Below, in pieces: positions 44,138-54,095 of a stretch of 64,000 nt of DNA. Under the pieces are notes generated by a model, which was not told where the DNA came from, ran no database searches, and saw only the letters and a list, made by a program, of their open reading frames with translations. Numbering within the stretch: position 1 is the stretch's first letter; every line of letters begins with the position of its first letter. Origin of the DNA: an uncultured Bacilli bacterium (GTDB lineage: Bacteria > Bacillota_I > Bacilli_A > RF39 > UBA660). Both the position numbers and the translations under genes were made by a program. The stretch spans positions 1 to 64,000 of the forward strand of contig CAKPCB010000001.1 in NCBI GenBank assembly GCA_934141245.1, written 5' to 3'.

Positions 44138-45924
44138 GTACAATGAAATTTAAATCTCAAATTGCACCAAAAGGATTGCAATTTAATCCAAGTGATTTCT
44201 TTATAAGTGATAAGTATGCAACACTTTTGTCTGTTGTATCATATCCTAAGTTTATAACACCTGGTTATTTATCAACATTAACAACAATGCCAGGAATTAA
44301 AGTAGTTATAAAGCATATTCCTGTTCCATTTTCAACTGTTTCAAAAATGTTGAATAAACAAATTGCTGAGTTAAAATCACAATATCAGAATGAAAATGAT
44401 AGAACTATTCAGGAAAGAATAAGAATTGACTATGAATCATTAGAGTACTTTGTTTCTATGTTAGCAAGCAGTCAATCCAGAATTTTTGATTTTCAAATGC
44501 ACATTATGATTACTGCGGATACTAAAGAGGAATTGGAAATAAAAAAAGTTAACGTAAAAAACTATTTAGATGCAATGGAACTAAGGGCTGTATCATTAAG
44601 ATTTGAGCAAGAAAAGGTTCTTAAATCAATATTACCAATATTTCCTAAGCAGGATATTGAAGATAGAATAGGTACACCAATACCATCAATAACAATTGGT
44701 GCTATGTATCCATTTATCTTTGACAGTATTAAAGATCCAGGATTATCGACTTTACTAGGAGTGGACTTTTCTGGTGGTGTAATACTATTCAATCAATTCT
44801 TATATAAGATAGCAAATAATAATGATAATAGAAATAATGCTAATATGATTTTACTTGGTACTTCTGGTTCTGGTAAATCAACTGCAGCTAAATTAATTTT
44901 GCGTGGTCATATAAGAAACGGTTGTCAGATAGTAGCGATTGACCCAGAAGATGAAATTGGTGAAATGGCTAGAGCATACGGCGGAGACACTATAGACTTA
45001 GGAAATGGTGGGGAGTATGGTCTTATAAATCCATTACAAATCATGGTAGATGCAGATGATAATGGTGTACAAAACAGTAGAACAAGTATTTCACTTACTA
45101 CACAGTTTTTAAAAGCATTTATGAGATATTACGATCCATCTATTCAAGAAGATGTACTAACGTTATTTATTGAGACAGTTCGTTCAACCTATAGACGTTT
45201 TGGTATAGATGATGATAAAGATTTTTCACATTTTACTAATGAAGATTATCCTACATTCTCTGATGTATATGAGACAATAAAAGCAATTTTAATATCTCTT
45301 CCTGAACATACAAATGAAAGAGATTTAATGGAAAGATTGGAGTTAAAAGTTAGACCTTTAATAGATGACTTAAAGTATTATTTTAATGGACATACAACTA
45401 TTGAGCATAACAGCGATTTTATAGTATTTAACATAAAACAATTAATGAATACTGACTCCACAATTAAAAATGCATTATTCTTTAACACTTTAAAATATGC
45501 ATGGGGATTATGTCTAGATAAAGATATTGATACAGTATTTATGATTGATGAGGCACATGTAATATTAGGTGATCATAATAGATTAGGAGCAGATTTCTTA
45601 GCACAACTTCAAAGACGTGCTAGAAAGTATAACACTGGTACTATTATAATTACTCAACAACCAAGTGACTTTGCAGCTCCAGAAGTTATAATGCAAGGTA
45701 AAGCTATATTTGATAATGCATCATATTATTTGATTATGGGCTTAAAGAAACAAGCTGTTGAAGATTTGGCTCAACTAATAGACTTAAATGATAATGAGAA
45801 GGAAAGTATTAAACAATATAATCAAGGTGAAGCCTTGTTTGTATGTGGTAGACGTAGAATGAGAATTAATGTTGTAGTTACTCCAGAAGAATTATCTTCG
45901 TTTGGAAGTGGCGGAGGACTATAA
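44134..45924 (+). CDS. VirB4-like secretion ATPase
   Basis: This 596-residue ATPase powers type IV secretion channels. Walker A GTSGSGKST is at 242-250 and Walker B FMIDEAH at 469-475, with a C-terminal RecA-like segment QLQRRARKYNTGTIIITQQ. Residues 1-200 give the short remaining N-terminal domain (PSDFFISDKYATLLSVVSYP). It starts inside the previous gene's stop (ATGA overlap). Confidence 0.93.
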   Translation: MSTMKFKSQIAPKGLQFNPSDFFISDKYATLLSVVSYPKFITPGYLSTLTTMPGIKVVIKHIPVPFSTVSKMLNKQIAELKSQYQNENDRTIQERIRIDYESLEYFVSMLASSQSRIFDFQMHIMITADTKEELEIKKVNVKNYLDAMELRAVSLRFEQEKVLKSILPIFPKQDIEDRIGTPIPSITIGAMYPFIFDSIKDPGLSTLLGVDFSGGVILFNQFLYKIANNNDNRNNANMILLGTSGSGKSTAAKLILRGHIRNGCQIVAIDPEDEIGEMARAYGGDTIDLGNGGEYGLINPLQIMVDADDNGVQNSRTSISLTTQFLKAFMRYYDPSIQEDVLTLFIETVRSTYRRFGIDDDKDFSHFTNEDYPTFSDVYETIKAILISLPEHTNERDLMERLELKVRPLIDDLKYYFNGHTTIEHNSDFIVFNIKQLMNTDSTIKNALFFNTLKYAWGLCLDKDIDTVFMIDEAHVILGDHNRLGADFLAQLQRRARKYNTGTIIITQQPSDFAAPEVIMQGKAIFDNASYYLIMGLKKQAVEDLAQLIDLNDNEKESIKQYNQGEALFVCGRRRMRINVVVTPEELSSFGSGGGL

Positions 45925-45967
45925 CAGTTAATAAGTATTAAATTTTTGATGTAAGGTGGTGATATTT

Positions 45968-48856
45968 GTGGACGATAATAATAGTAATAATAATAGTAAT
46001 ATAAATGAAAATGCTCCAGAAGCAGAACATCCTGAAAAACCAAGCCTTGGTTCACGAATATCATCAGGCCTATCTAAAGCAAGTGATATTATAAATCAAT
46101 ATCAAGATGGTGGATTATCATCTGTTGTCAAAAATGCGGCTAGTAAAAAGATAGGCGAAAAGGTAGATAAAGTAAAAGACAATGTAAAAAATAAAGCAAA
46201 TGATAAAATAAATAATATTAAAAACAATGCTAAAGATAAAATTAATTCAAAAATACCCGATTCGGTAAAGCAAAAAAAACAGGCATTAAATAATAAAGCT
46301 AATAATGTTAAAAACAAACTTAATGCTCCTAAGAGAAAATCAGATGAGTTAAAAAACAAATTGAATGCTGTAAGAGAAAATACAAATAAAAAAGTTTTTA
46401 AAAGTGCAGTAAAATCTGCTGTTAATATGGCTGCACCGGGTGCCGGAGTAGCTGCAGAAAAAATTCTTGAAACTCCAATTGGAAAACCAGCAATGGATGC
46501 AGCCGCTAAGGCATCTAATCCTATTTCTGCAATAAAAGAAGGAACTAAAAAATTATTAAAAATAGTACTATCCAAAGAAGTTAAAAAGAAAATAATTGCT
46601 ATAATGCTACCTACATTAACTGCAATCTTTTTAATAGTAATTGTAGTATTAGGCATAATGTCAAAATTCACTGATAGTCAAACATTCGCTAAAGGTAATG
46701 TTGAAGGTGCAGGTAAGGGTAGTGCAGAAGAACTTGATGAAAAATATAAAGCATTCTATGAAAATGTAGAAAAATATTCACAAAAATATGGAACAGGGCA
46801 AGCAATGATAATTGCTGCGTTAACTAGTTATAAAGATAATGATGTATATTCAGATATGACTAAAGAAAGTGAAGATACATCTGAAGATGAAGATGATGAC
46901 AACGATGAAACCATTATTGATGAGTATTCAAAGAGTGCTATGAAAAAATACATAAAAAAAGTAGCAAAAAAGCTTAAAGAAAGTAATAATGATATTACAC
47001 AAGGTGATTATAAAGATCGTAATACTGGTAGTATTTTCTTTTGGTGGTTGTATGATGATTTTGTAGATGATTATTATAAAGATTATGTTGGTAAAGACTC
47101 TAAAAATCATGAGGAAAAGAAAAAAGAAATAATAGATTTTATTTACTTATATTATAAAGATATAGCAGATATGGATGAAAATATACTGAATTGTAAAAAT
47201 TCTTATTATAATGCAACTTGTCCTAGTGTAACAGTTACTGGTGGAAAAGGCGCTGGTACTTATAATTTAGAGGAATATATAACAGCTGTTGTTGCACAAG
47301 AGATGGGTTATTCAGGATCAAAGGGAGAATATATGGAAGCAAAGAAAGCACAGGCTATTGCTGCTAGAACTTATTTGCTTTCTGTTACAAATAATTGTAA
47401 AAACTCTATAGAGAATAGTACCAATGCTCAAACTGTTGACTTTGAGAAAGCTAAAAATGATAAAGAAGCTCAAGAAGCGGCAAATGCCACTGCTGGTATC
47501 GTTTTACTTGATCAAAATAATGATATTTTTACGTCTCAGTATTCATCTATATCACCAACATCTACATGCAGTAATGGTATATGTAAAGCAACTTTTCAAA
47601 CACAGCCTAATAAAACTAATAAAGTTCAAGATATTGAACAGACTTGGTTGACTACTAAAGGGTTTAGCTTAAAAGGCGGGCATAAATACGGTATGAGTCA
47701 ATATGGTGCTATGTATTTGTCTGAAAAAGGATATAAATATGATGAAATATTAAAATATTATTATGAGGGTTCAAAGATTAGTGCAACTTCTACTACAACA
47801 GGAGAAACAACTACTGATCATAAGGATTCTGGTGAAAAAGTTAGAATAACAATGTATGAAGATGATTCGTTAGGGGCAGGAGGATTAAACAAAGATAGTA
47901 AAGAAATATCAACCGATTCTAAAGGATGGAGATATTATACCGATCCCTCAAATGGACAGAAGTATTTAGTTGTTGCAACATCAACCGAAGAATGTTTAAA
48001 AAGTAATTCCTGTGCTAGTAGTGAATCAAGACACGATGGCATGAAATATTATAAATACTATGATAAATTAGTTGTTAAAATAGATGGAGTCGAGTATAAC
48101 TCAATTGTTTTAGATAGTTGTGGAGCTTGTATGAAGGCACCTAGTGATAGGGGAGATACAACTAATATGAGAATTGATGTTTGGCGTTCCAAAAATGGAA
48201 CAAGTTATAAAAATGATTATGGTGAGTATTATGATGATGGTAGTGTTGCTTCATCAAACAATGGTGCAATCTGTGGATATAGTGGTAACGGTTTAGTAAG
48301 TGTTGATGGCTTTGAGCAAAGAGTATCTAGAGCACCAAGAACTAATTCATATTATTATAATCAAGAAACTAATACAGCAGCAAATGGATGGCTTGAAGGT
48401 GAATGTGCTTGGTATGCATCAGCAAGAGCCCAAGAAATACTTGCAACACTAAATAATGGTGCAACATGGAACTATAATGGAAATGGTAATACATATTGTC
48501 GAAGTTCAGATGCTAAGAAATTTGTAAATAGCACAGATTCTAAAAAACCACAACAAGGTGCAATTGTTTCATGGTCTTCTGGAAAATATGGACATGTTGC
48601 AATAGTGGAAAATGTTGAAGGTGACACTGTTACCATATCAGAAGCCGGTTTATCCTTTGGATCTAAAGCAAGTTATGGATGTAGTACTGGTGAATGTGTA
48701 AGAAAGAAACTAAAAAATGGTGCAGAAGGTAGAAGAAGTTACTGTGAGTTAAATAATACTGGATGTTTTAACACTAGAAAAGTTAGTATAGAGCGAATGA
48801 AGAAATTGGAAGGTTCATTTAATTGCTACATATATTTAGCACAACCAATTAAATAA
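45968..48856 (+). CDS. Membrane-anchored cell-wall hydrolase with SpoIID and CHAP domains
   Basis: This ~962-residue protein is a multi-domain wall enzyme. Residues 1-30 are Asn-rich; ~60-140 form Lys/Asn amphipathic repeats (KDNVKNKAND, KNNAKDKINS, and others). One membrane helix lies at ~209-232. Residues 430-610 are a SpoIID-type domain (LEEYITAVVAQEM, KAQAIAARTYLL, HKYGMSQYGAMYLSEKGY). Residues ~620-745 look like a double-psi barrel (VVKIDGVEYNSIVLDSCGACM). Residues 790-930 are a CHAP peptidase with Cys813 (GECAWYAS) and His876 (YGHVAIVE). It probably opens the cell wall for the secretion channel, as VirB1 does elsewhere. GTG 45968 follows AAGGTGGTGAT. Confidence 0.82.
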   Translation: MDDNNSNNNSNINENAPEAEHPEKPSLGSRISSGLSKASDIINQYQDGGLSSVVKNAASKKIGEKVDKVKDNVKNKANDKINNIKNNAKDKINSKIPDSVKQKKQALNNKANNVKNKLNAPKRKSDELKNKLNAVRENTNKKVFKSAVKSAVNMAAPGAGVAAEKILETPIGKPAMDAAAKASNPISAIKEGTKKLLKIVLSKEVKKKIIAIMLPTLTAIFLIVIVVLGIMSKFTDSQTFAKGNVEGAGKGSAEELDEKYKAFYENVEKYSQKYGTGQAMIIAALTSYKDNDVYSDMTKESEDTSEDEDDDNDETIIDEYSKSAMKKYIKKVAKKLKESNNDITQGDYKDRNTGSIFFWWLYDDFVDDYYKDYVGKDSKNHEEKKKEIIDFIYLYYKDIADMDENILNCKNSYYNATCPSVTVTGGKGAGTYNLEEYITAVVAQEMGYSGSKGEYMEAKKAQAIAARTYLLSVTNNCKNSIENSTNAQTVDFEKAKNDKEAQEAANATAGIVLLDQNNDIFTSQYSSISPTSTCSNGICKATFQTQPNKTNKVQDIEQTWLTTKGFSLKGGHKYGMSQYGAMYLSEKGYKYDEILKYYYEGSKISATSTTTGETTTDHKDSGEKVRITMYEDDSLGAGGLNKDSKEISTDSKGWRYYTDPSNGQKYLVVATSTEECLKSNSCASSESRHDGMKYYKYYDKLVVKIDGVEYNSIVLDSCGACMKAPSDRGDTTNMRIDVWRSKNGTSYKNDYGEYYDDGSVASSNNGAICGYSGNGLVSVDGFEQRVSRAPRTNSYYYNQETNTAANGWLEGECAWYASARAQEILATLNNGATWNYNGNGNTYCRSSDAKKFVNSTDSKKPQQGAIVSWSSGKYGHVAIVENVEGDTVTISEAGLSFGSKASYGCSTGECVRKKLKNGAEGRRSYCELNNTGCFNTRKVSIERMKKLEGSFNCYIYLAQPIK

Positions 48857-48865
48857 GGAGGATTT

Positions 48866-49567
48866 ATGAAAAAAAGAAAAATAATATTATTGATATTAGT
48901 ATTAATTCCCTTATTATTTGGTTGTAATGCTAATGCTGAATATAGTTTAGTTGTTTATGATAATGAAATTTCAGAAAATGTTAATTTGCTTTTAATGAAT
49001 AATACGGATAATTCAAGTAAAATAACTGATGAACTAGAATATCCTACTATAGCACTAGACAATGAAGTATTTGATACATATACTGATGAAAAAATAGATG
49101 GAGTTCCATATTATACTAAAAAAAGAATTGATAAAAATGGCTTAATAGGAATTAATTATTTTTACAAGTTTGATACTGATAATTATAAGGATTCATCTGC
49201 ATTTAATTTTTGTTATGATAACGCATCATTTATAAAAGAGGATAAATATCTTATTTTATCAACAAATAAGTTTAATAAATGTATTGAAAATTATGATGTT
49301 GATGAAATTAAAATTCATTTGAAGACAAATCATAAAGTAAAACAAAATAATGCAGATGAGGTTGATGGATATAATTATTATTGGAGAATTAATAAAGGTA
49401 ATTATGATGATAAAAACATTTACATAATGTTATATAAGGATAAATACGTATTTAATTACGAAGGTGAAGCTATACCATATATAATTGGTTCAATTATTAT
49501 TGCAATTTTAGTTTTAACTGTTATAATAGTTTTGAGGAAAAAGTCTAAAAAAAATAATAACGTGTAG
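48866..49567 (+). CDS. Lipoprotein with C-terminal membrane helix (cluster member)
   Basis: This 233-residue protein has a lipoprotein signal ending LLFGCNANA (Cys about 20), an extracellular domain of ~180 residues (YSLVVYDNEISENVNLL, later YNYYWRINKG), then a C-terminal membrane helix (about 206-225) and a basic KKSKKNNN tail. Two membrane attachments would make it a bridge across the outer face. Family not recognised. It lies between the wall hydrolase and the coupling ATPase genes. Confidence 0.65.
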   Translation: MKKRKIILLILVLIPLLFGCNANAEYSLVVYDNEISENVNLLLMNNTDNSSKITDELEYPTIALDNEVFDTYTDEKIDGVPYYTKKRIDKNGLIGINYFYKFDTDNYKDSSAFNFCYDNASFIKEDKYLILSTNKFNKCIENYDVDEIKIHLKTNHKVKQNNADEVDGYNYYWRINKGNYDDKNIYIMLYKDKYVFNYEGEAIPYIIGSIIIAILVLTVIIVLRKKSKKNNNV

Positions 49568-49581
49568 GAAGAGGGTAGACT

Positions 49582-51828
49582 ATGAAATTTAGATTTAGAG
49601 CAGATTCACAAGATGTAATAATATTTGTAATATTTGTAATATTTTTATTATATGTAATTTCACTTGGAGTAATTAATATACCAACATTAATTGGAGAAGG
49701 TCACTTTGTAGGACTAAATCCATTACCTGCTTTTTCAAAGGATAATATAACAGTAACTCTTGTTTTTTTCCTTTTGTTTTTAGGGGGAATAATAGCATCT
49801 GTTAGTTCATATTTCTTTGAGAGGGAAGAAGGTATTGGTTTTACAGTTGGTAAAAAAGATAAGGGTTATTCTAGATGGGCTAAAGAAAAAGAAATTAAAT
49901 CTGAATTAAAGTATGTTGATCCAACCGCACAAAAAACTAATGTTGGTGGAGTACCATTAATATTAAAAGATAATGAAATATGGGTAGATGATGGTGAATA
50001 TCATAACTTAGTTATTGGTGCAACTGGTTCAGGTAAGACACAAACAGTAATTTTTCCAACAGTTGAACTTTTAGCTAAAAACAGAGAATCAATGATTATA
50101 ACTGACCCTAAGGGCGAAATATATGAAAATACCGCAAATATGCTTAGGGATAAGGGATATGAGATTTTATTACTTAACTTCCGTGATCCACAACAAGGTA
50201 ATAGTTGGAATCCACTTACATTGCCATATGAAATTTATAAATCAGGAAATCAAGATAAAGCTATAGAGCTTTTGGATGACTTGGCTGCTAATATTTTGTA
50301 TGAGGAAAACAATGGAAATGCAGATCCTTTTTGGGAAAAAACATCTGCGGACTATTTTTCTGGACTTGCACTAGGAATGTTTGAGGATGCAGAACCAGAT
50401 CAAATAAATATAAATACAATAAGTTTAATGACAACCGTTGGTGAAGAAAAATGTGGCGGTTCAACATATGCTAAGGAGTATTTTAGTTATAAGGATCCAG
50501 AGTCTCCTGCTTATGTAAATGCAAGTGGTACAATTATGGCCCCAAGTGATACAAAGGGTAGTATTATTGCAGTATTTAAGCAAAAGATTAAACTTTTCGC
50601 ATCACGTGAAAATTTGTCTGAAATGTTATCCTATAGTGATATAAATTTGGAATCTATTGGTGAGAAACCAACTGCTTTATTTATAGTAATACAAGATGAA
50701 AAAAAGACATATCATTCACTTGTTACAATTTTATTAAAGCAATGTTATGAAACACTTATTAGTGTTGCACAAAAAAATGGTGGTAAATTACCTGTTAGAA
50801 CAAACTTTTTGTTGGATGAGTTTGCAAATATGCCACCACTAAAAGATATTACAACAATGATAACAGCTGCTCGTTCAAGAAGAATTAGGTTTACAATGAT
50901 TATCCAAAACTTTGCGCAATTGGATCAAGTTTATGGGGATAAGAATGCTGAAACAATACGTGGTAACTGTGGAAATATTATTTATCTTATTACAACAGAG
51001 TTAAAGGCTCTTGAGGAAATAAGTAAAATGTGTGGTGAAGTTAAATCTAAGAAAGATGATAAAACAGCATCAACACCACTTGTTACTGTTTCGGATTTAC
51101 AACGTATGAAGCAATTTGAAACAATAATTCTTAGAATACGTATGCAACCATTTAAAACAAAATTTACACCTTATTATAAAATGAAATCTAAATTTGGAAA
51201 AGAATTTGCTAAAGCAGAATATCCTACTAGAGAAAAAAGAGAAGTAAAAGTATTTGATATCAGGAATTTTGTAAAGGCAAAAAAACAAGAGAAAATTAAT
51301 AAAATGATGGAAGGTGGAGGTATGCCACCTAGTGGTGGAATGAACCCATTCGAATCAGGTATGCCACCAATATTTGGTGGAATGAATCCTCAAAGTATGA
51401 ATGGTTCTATGCCAAGACAACGTCCACAATCTAATAGGATGCCAAATAATGATTTTAATATTGAGGATTTAGTTAAAAAGATAGATGCAAAAATAGCTGA
51501 ACTTGAAAATGAAGAAAAGCAAGAAAAAGAAAGAATAGAAAAAGATGAAAAGATAATAGAAGCTAAAATTGAATCTAAGCCAAAAGAGGTAACCGGTCCA
51601 AGAAATGAAGATATAAAAATTGATGAAAGACTTATGGAAGATAAGTTAAATAAAATATTGAATAGTGATATAAGTAAGGTAAGTCAAGAAAAGGCATCCG
51701 AATTTAAACCAGTTAAAAAGGTAGAAGATGTAAAAGAAATTAAAGTTGAAAAGAATGATAATCGTCCATCAATTAGTTTAGATGATATTAGTGAAGATAA
51801 ATTCTTTGATGATTTCTTCGATGATTAA
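49582..51828 (+). CDS. VirD4/TraG-type coupling protein
   Basis: This 748-residue ATPase docks substrates to a type IV secretion channel. Two N-terminal membrane helices (about 11-31 and 51-75) precede the ATPase core: Walker A GATGSGKTQT (146-155) and Walker B NFLLDEFANMPP (408-419), with PKGEIYENTA and ITAARSRRIRFTMIIQNFAQL. After the core a Met/Gly/Pro-rich linker and an acidic coiled-coil extension of ~190 residues end in DDFFDD, an unusually long tail that may gather substrates. GGAAGAGGG precedes the start. Confidence 0.93.
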   Translation: MKFRFRADSQDVIIFVIFVIFLLYVISLGVINIPTLIGEGHFVGLNPLPAFSKDNITVTLVFFLLFLGGIIASVSSYFFEREEGIGFTVGKKDKGYSRWAKEKEIKSELKYVDPTAQKTNVGGVPLILKDNEIWVDDGEYHNLVIGATGSGKTQTVIFPTVELLAKNRESMIITDPKGEIYENTANMLRDKGYEILLLNFRDPQQGNSWNPLTLPYEIYKSGNQDKAIELLDDLAANILYEENNGNADPFWEKTSADYFSGLALGMFEDAEPDQININTISLMTTVGEEKCGGSTYAKEYFSYKDPESPAYVNASGTIMAPSDTKGSIIAVFKQKIKLFASRENLSEMLSYSDINLESIGEKPTALFIVIQDEKKTYHSLVTILLKQCYETLISVAQKNGGKLPVRTNFLLDEFANMPPLKDITTMITAARSRRIRFTMIIQNFAQLDQVYGDKNAETIRGNCGNIIYLITTELKALEEISKMCGEVKSKKDDKTASTPLVTVSDLQRMKQFETIILRIRMQPFKTKFTPYYKMKSKFGKEFAKAEYPTREKREVKVFDIRNFVKAKKQEKINKMMEGGGMPPSGGMNPFESGMPPIFGGMNPQSMNGSMPRQRPQSNRMPNNDFNIEDLVKKIDAKIAELENEEKQEKERIEKDEKIIEAKIESKPKEVTGPRNEDIKIDERLMEDKLNKILNSDISKVSQEKASEFKPVKKVEDVKEIKVEKNDNRPSISLDDISEDKFFDDFFDD

Positions 51829-51842
51829 AGGAAAAATTTCAC

Positions 51843-52319
51843 ATGTTTTTTAATGGAATTGTTCTTCGAATAATAATATTTATATCAATTATATTTTTTG
51901 CTTTTATTAGTTGCACTAGTTTAGATAAAACTATAGAAAAACAAATAGGTATTGATGTTAGCAAGTGTACTATATCTGAAGAAAAAGATACACATGGCGG
52001 ATTTCTTGGTGATGGTGATTATTATGCAATATTTGATTGCTCTAAAAATAAGGACTATATCTTAGAACATTTAAATACATGGAATAAGTTGCCATTATCT
52101 AAAAATATTGAATTTGCTGTATCTAAATATACTGATATTGATATTTCCAAAATTAATAATGGCTATTATTACTTTATTGATAGGTATGCCGTTGAATATA
52201 AAGATATAAAAGATATTCACAGTGATGAAAAACTTCTTGATAGATATGCTTTTAATTTTACAATAGCTATATATGATAGTGATACTAATATGCTTCATTA
52301 TTATGAACTTGACACATAA
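51843..52319 (+). CDS. Small lipoprotein-like protein at the end of the secretion cluster
   Basis: This 158-residue protein has an N-terminal hydrophobic segment with a Cys at residue 24 (FAFISC), consistent with a lipoprotein or single-pass anchor. The extracellular domain includes DTHGGFLGDGDYYAIFDC, a pattern seen in uncharacterised Firmicutes proteins. No function known. It starts 14 bases after the coupling protein and ends at a terminator. Confidence 0.6.
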   Translation: MFFNGIVLRIIIFISIIFFAFISCTSLDKTIEKQIGIDVSKCTISEEKDTHGGFLGDGDYYAIFDCSKNKDYILEHLNTWNKLPLSKNIEFAVSKYTDIDISKINNGYYYFIDRYAVEYKDIKDIHSDEKLLDRYAFNFTIAIYDSDTNMLHYYELDT

Positions 52320-52343
52320 AAACCACCATTAAGGCGGTTTTTT
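52318..52343. terminator. Terminator at the end of the secretion cluster
   Basis: ACC(A)CC pairs with GG(C)GGT around a 5-nt loop, with A's before and T's after, so it can serve the regulator gene on the other strand too. Confidence 0.7.
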
Positions 52344-54075
52344 AATTTTCATTTACTAATGGAGTAAAATTAGATATTGCATTAATTAATTTTGGATGTT
52401 TAATTATAAAATGTATAATTGGATCTCCACTCTTTGAAATTATAACACTATTATTTTCAATAATAGATATTGAAATGTTTTTAAATGTTTTATTGCTACT
52501 AGTTATTAATTTATAATGATTATTATTAAGTTGATAGTTTTTTGTAGATTTTAAATGTAATATATATTCATCATAATTATAGTTTATTTTTTTATTATAA
52601 AATATATCTTCTAAAGATAAACTAAGCGGTTCTAAATTAAATTCATCCTTGGTTGGTATATATATATTATCAGTAATTATATTTGTTTCAAGTATTTCAT
52701 TTATGCATTTTTCATTTTCATTCTTATAATTAAGTATTTTCTTTATATCTTCTTTTGAAATTTTATTTCTCTTTAGTATTTTTATAAGAAGTTCATTATC
52801 AATTGTAAATAGTGGTAAAGAATTTAGAAATCTTTTTCTATTAGCATCAATACTATTGTTTTTTTGCAAAGCAAAACTAAATTTAATTGAATCATTTTCT
52901 CTATAAATTTCCATTAATGGACTGGCATTTTTAAGCATAAATTGTGCTTTTTCTTTATAATAAGCTATTTCCTTACTATTACTAGATAAATAATACATTC
53001 CATTACTATGATGATTTTTAATACATTCACCAGTTAAAGCAGCAACTCCAGAAACATAATTAAAGTGATGATAAATACTATTTTTAACTTCTTTTAAATA
53101 AAATGGTGAAACCTGACCAGTCATATAAATTGGTAACCAACTTTCAAGACCAAGCATCATTTCATTAAATGGTCTATCCAAGTTATGAATTATATTTAGA
53201 TGTAATCCTTTTTTTAGACACATTGCTATTGCAAACATCCATTTTTTTCCAAATTCAACATCCTTTGCCATATCTTCCATTGGCATATCACTACACATAA
53301 AAATGTCCTCTTTAGATTTTGATAAAACAGTTGCTTTAAAAAAGTCTAATTCTCCGTTTTTCATTTCTTCAATACCATAATATCGTTTAGATTTAATTAT
53401 ATAAAATGGAATATTAGGAACTTTGAGTTTATCAAATTTAATTGCTTTTATGTAATCATTTAAATCAAATTTATCTAAATTGTCTAAAAAATCATTTATA
53501 TAATTTTTCTTATTTGAATTATTAGCACTAGTTAACCATTTAAATAGAAAATTAAATAAATCAGTATTTGTTGAAATATTGCTATTAGCCTCTATTATAT
53601 TTAAAAGTGCCTCTCTTTTTTCAGGATCATTATATTTTAGAACAATGTAATTGCATATTTTCTTAGAAAATTCAATTGGTTCAGATGGTCTTGATTTTCC
53701 ATATCTTATTCTTGAAATATGTGATGCATCAAATATAATATGTTTTGACATTTCTCTTATATTTATATTTAAAAGAGTTATTAAAGTATTTAAATTGTTA
53801 CTAAAACTTGTATAGTCAAATTGTTCATTTACATTTATAGAGTTTTTAAGCTCATTCATTATTTCTTCTTTTGTGTAATTAACACCCTTATCAATAGATA
53901 TCTCAAAGATTGCATTTGCAATTTTTTCTAATTGAATGCTTTCAATTCTAGGAGTTCTTTCACCATTTCTATATCTACTTATAACAGCTTGAGAAATATG
54001 GGATTTATTTGATAAGTCTTTAGGCGAACAATTAAGTTCATTTAAGTAAAAATTTAGTTTTTTATTAAAGTTCAT
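52342..54075 (-). CDS. Large two-HTH XRE-type regulator
   Basis: This 577-residue protein has two helix-turn-helix segments: residues ~14-48 (CSPKDLSNKSHISQAVISRYRNGERTPR) and ~97-127 (NIREMSKHIIFDASHISRIRYGKSRPS). The remaining ~400 residues form an unrecognised alpha-rich region with HNLDRPFNEMMLGLESWLP and a middle IYHHFNYVSGVAALTGE, which may bind a ligand or sense a signal. AGGGAGTGAT precedes ATG 54075. It converges with the secretion cluster and diverges from a membrane-protein cluster. It has a clear promoter with an inverted repeat over its -35. Confidence 0.75.
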   Translation of the reverse strand: MNFNKKLNFYLNELNCSPKDLSNKSHISQAVISRYRNGERTPRIESIQLEKIANAIFEISIDKGVNYTKEEIMNELKNSINVNEQFDYTSFSNNLNTLITLLNINIREMSKHIIFDASHISRIRYGKSRPSEPIEFSKKICNYIVLKYNDPEKREALLNIIEANSNISTNTDLFNFLFKWLTSANNSNKKNYINDFLDNLDKFDLNDYIKAIKFDKLKVPNIPFYIIKSKRYYGIEEMKNGELDFFKATVLSKSKEDIFMCSDMPMEDMAKDVEFGKKWMFAIAMCLKKGLHLNIIHNLDRPFNEMMLGLESWLPIYMTGQVSPFYLKEVKNSIYHHFNYVSGVAALTGECIKNHHSNGMYYLSSNSKEIAYYKEKAQFMLKNASPLMEIYRENDSIKFSFALQKNNSIDANRKRFLNSLPLFTIDNELLIKILKRNKISKEDIKKILNYKNENEKCINEILETNIITDNIYIPTKDEFNLEPLSLSLEDIFYNKKINYNYDEYILHLKSTKNYQLNNNHYKLITSSNKTFKNISISIIENNSVIISKSGDPIIHFIIKHPKLINAISNFTPLVNEN

Positions 54076-54095
54076 TAAGAATCACTCCCTAGTTA

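Noticed and set aside
45970..46010. AAT-type trinucleotide repeats as a mutable microsatellite
   Set aside because: They encode an Asn-rich stretch with mixed codons and short runs; no clean repeat long enough to call.
40027..52319. Calling the secretion cluster an integrative conjugative element
   Set aside because: No relaxase, integrase, replication gene or flanking repeats are visible within the window, so mobility is not supported.
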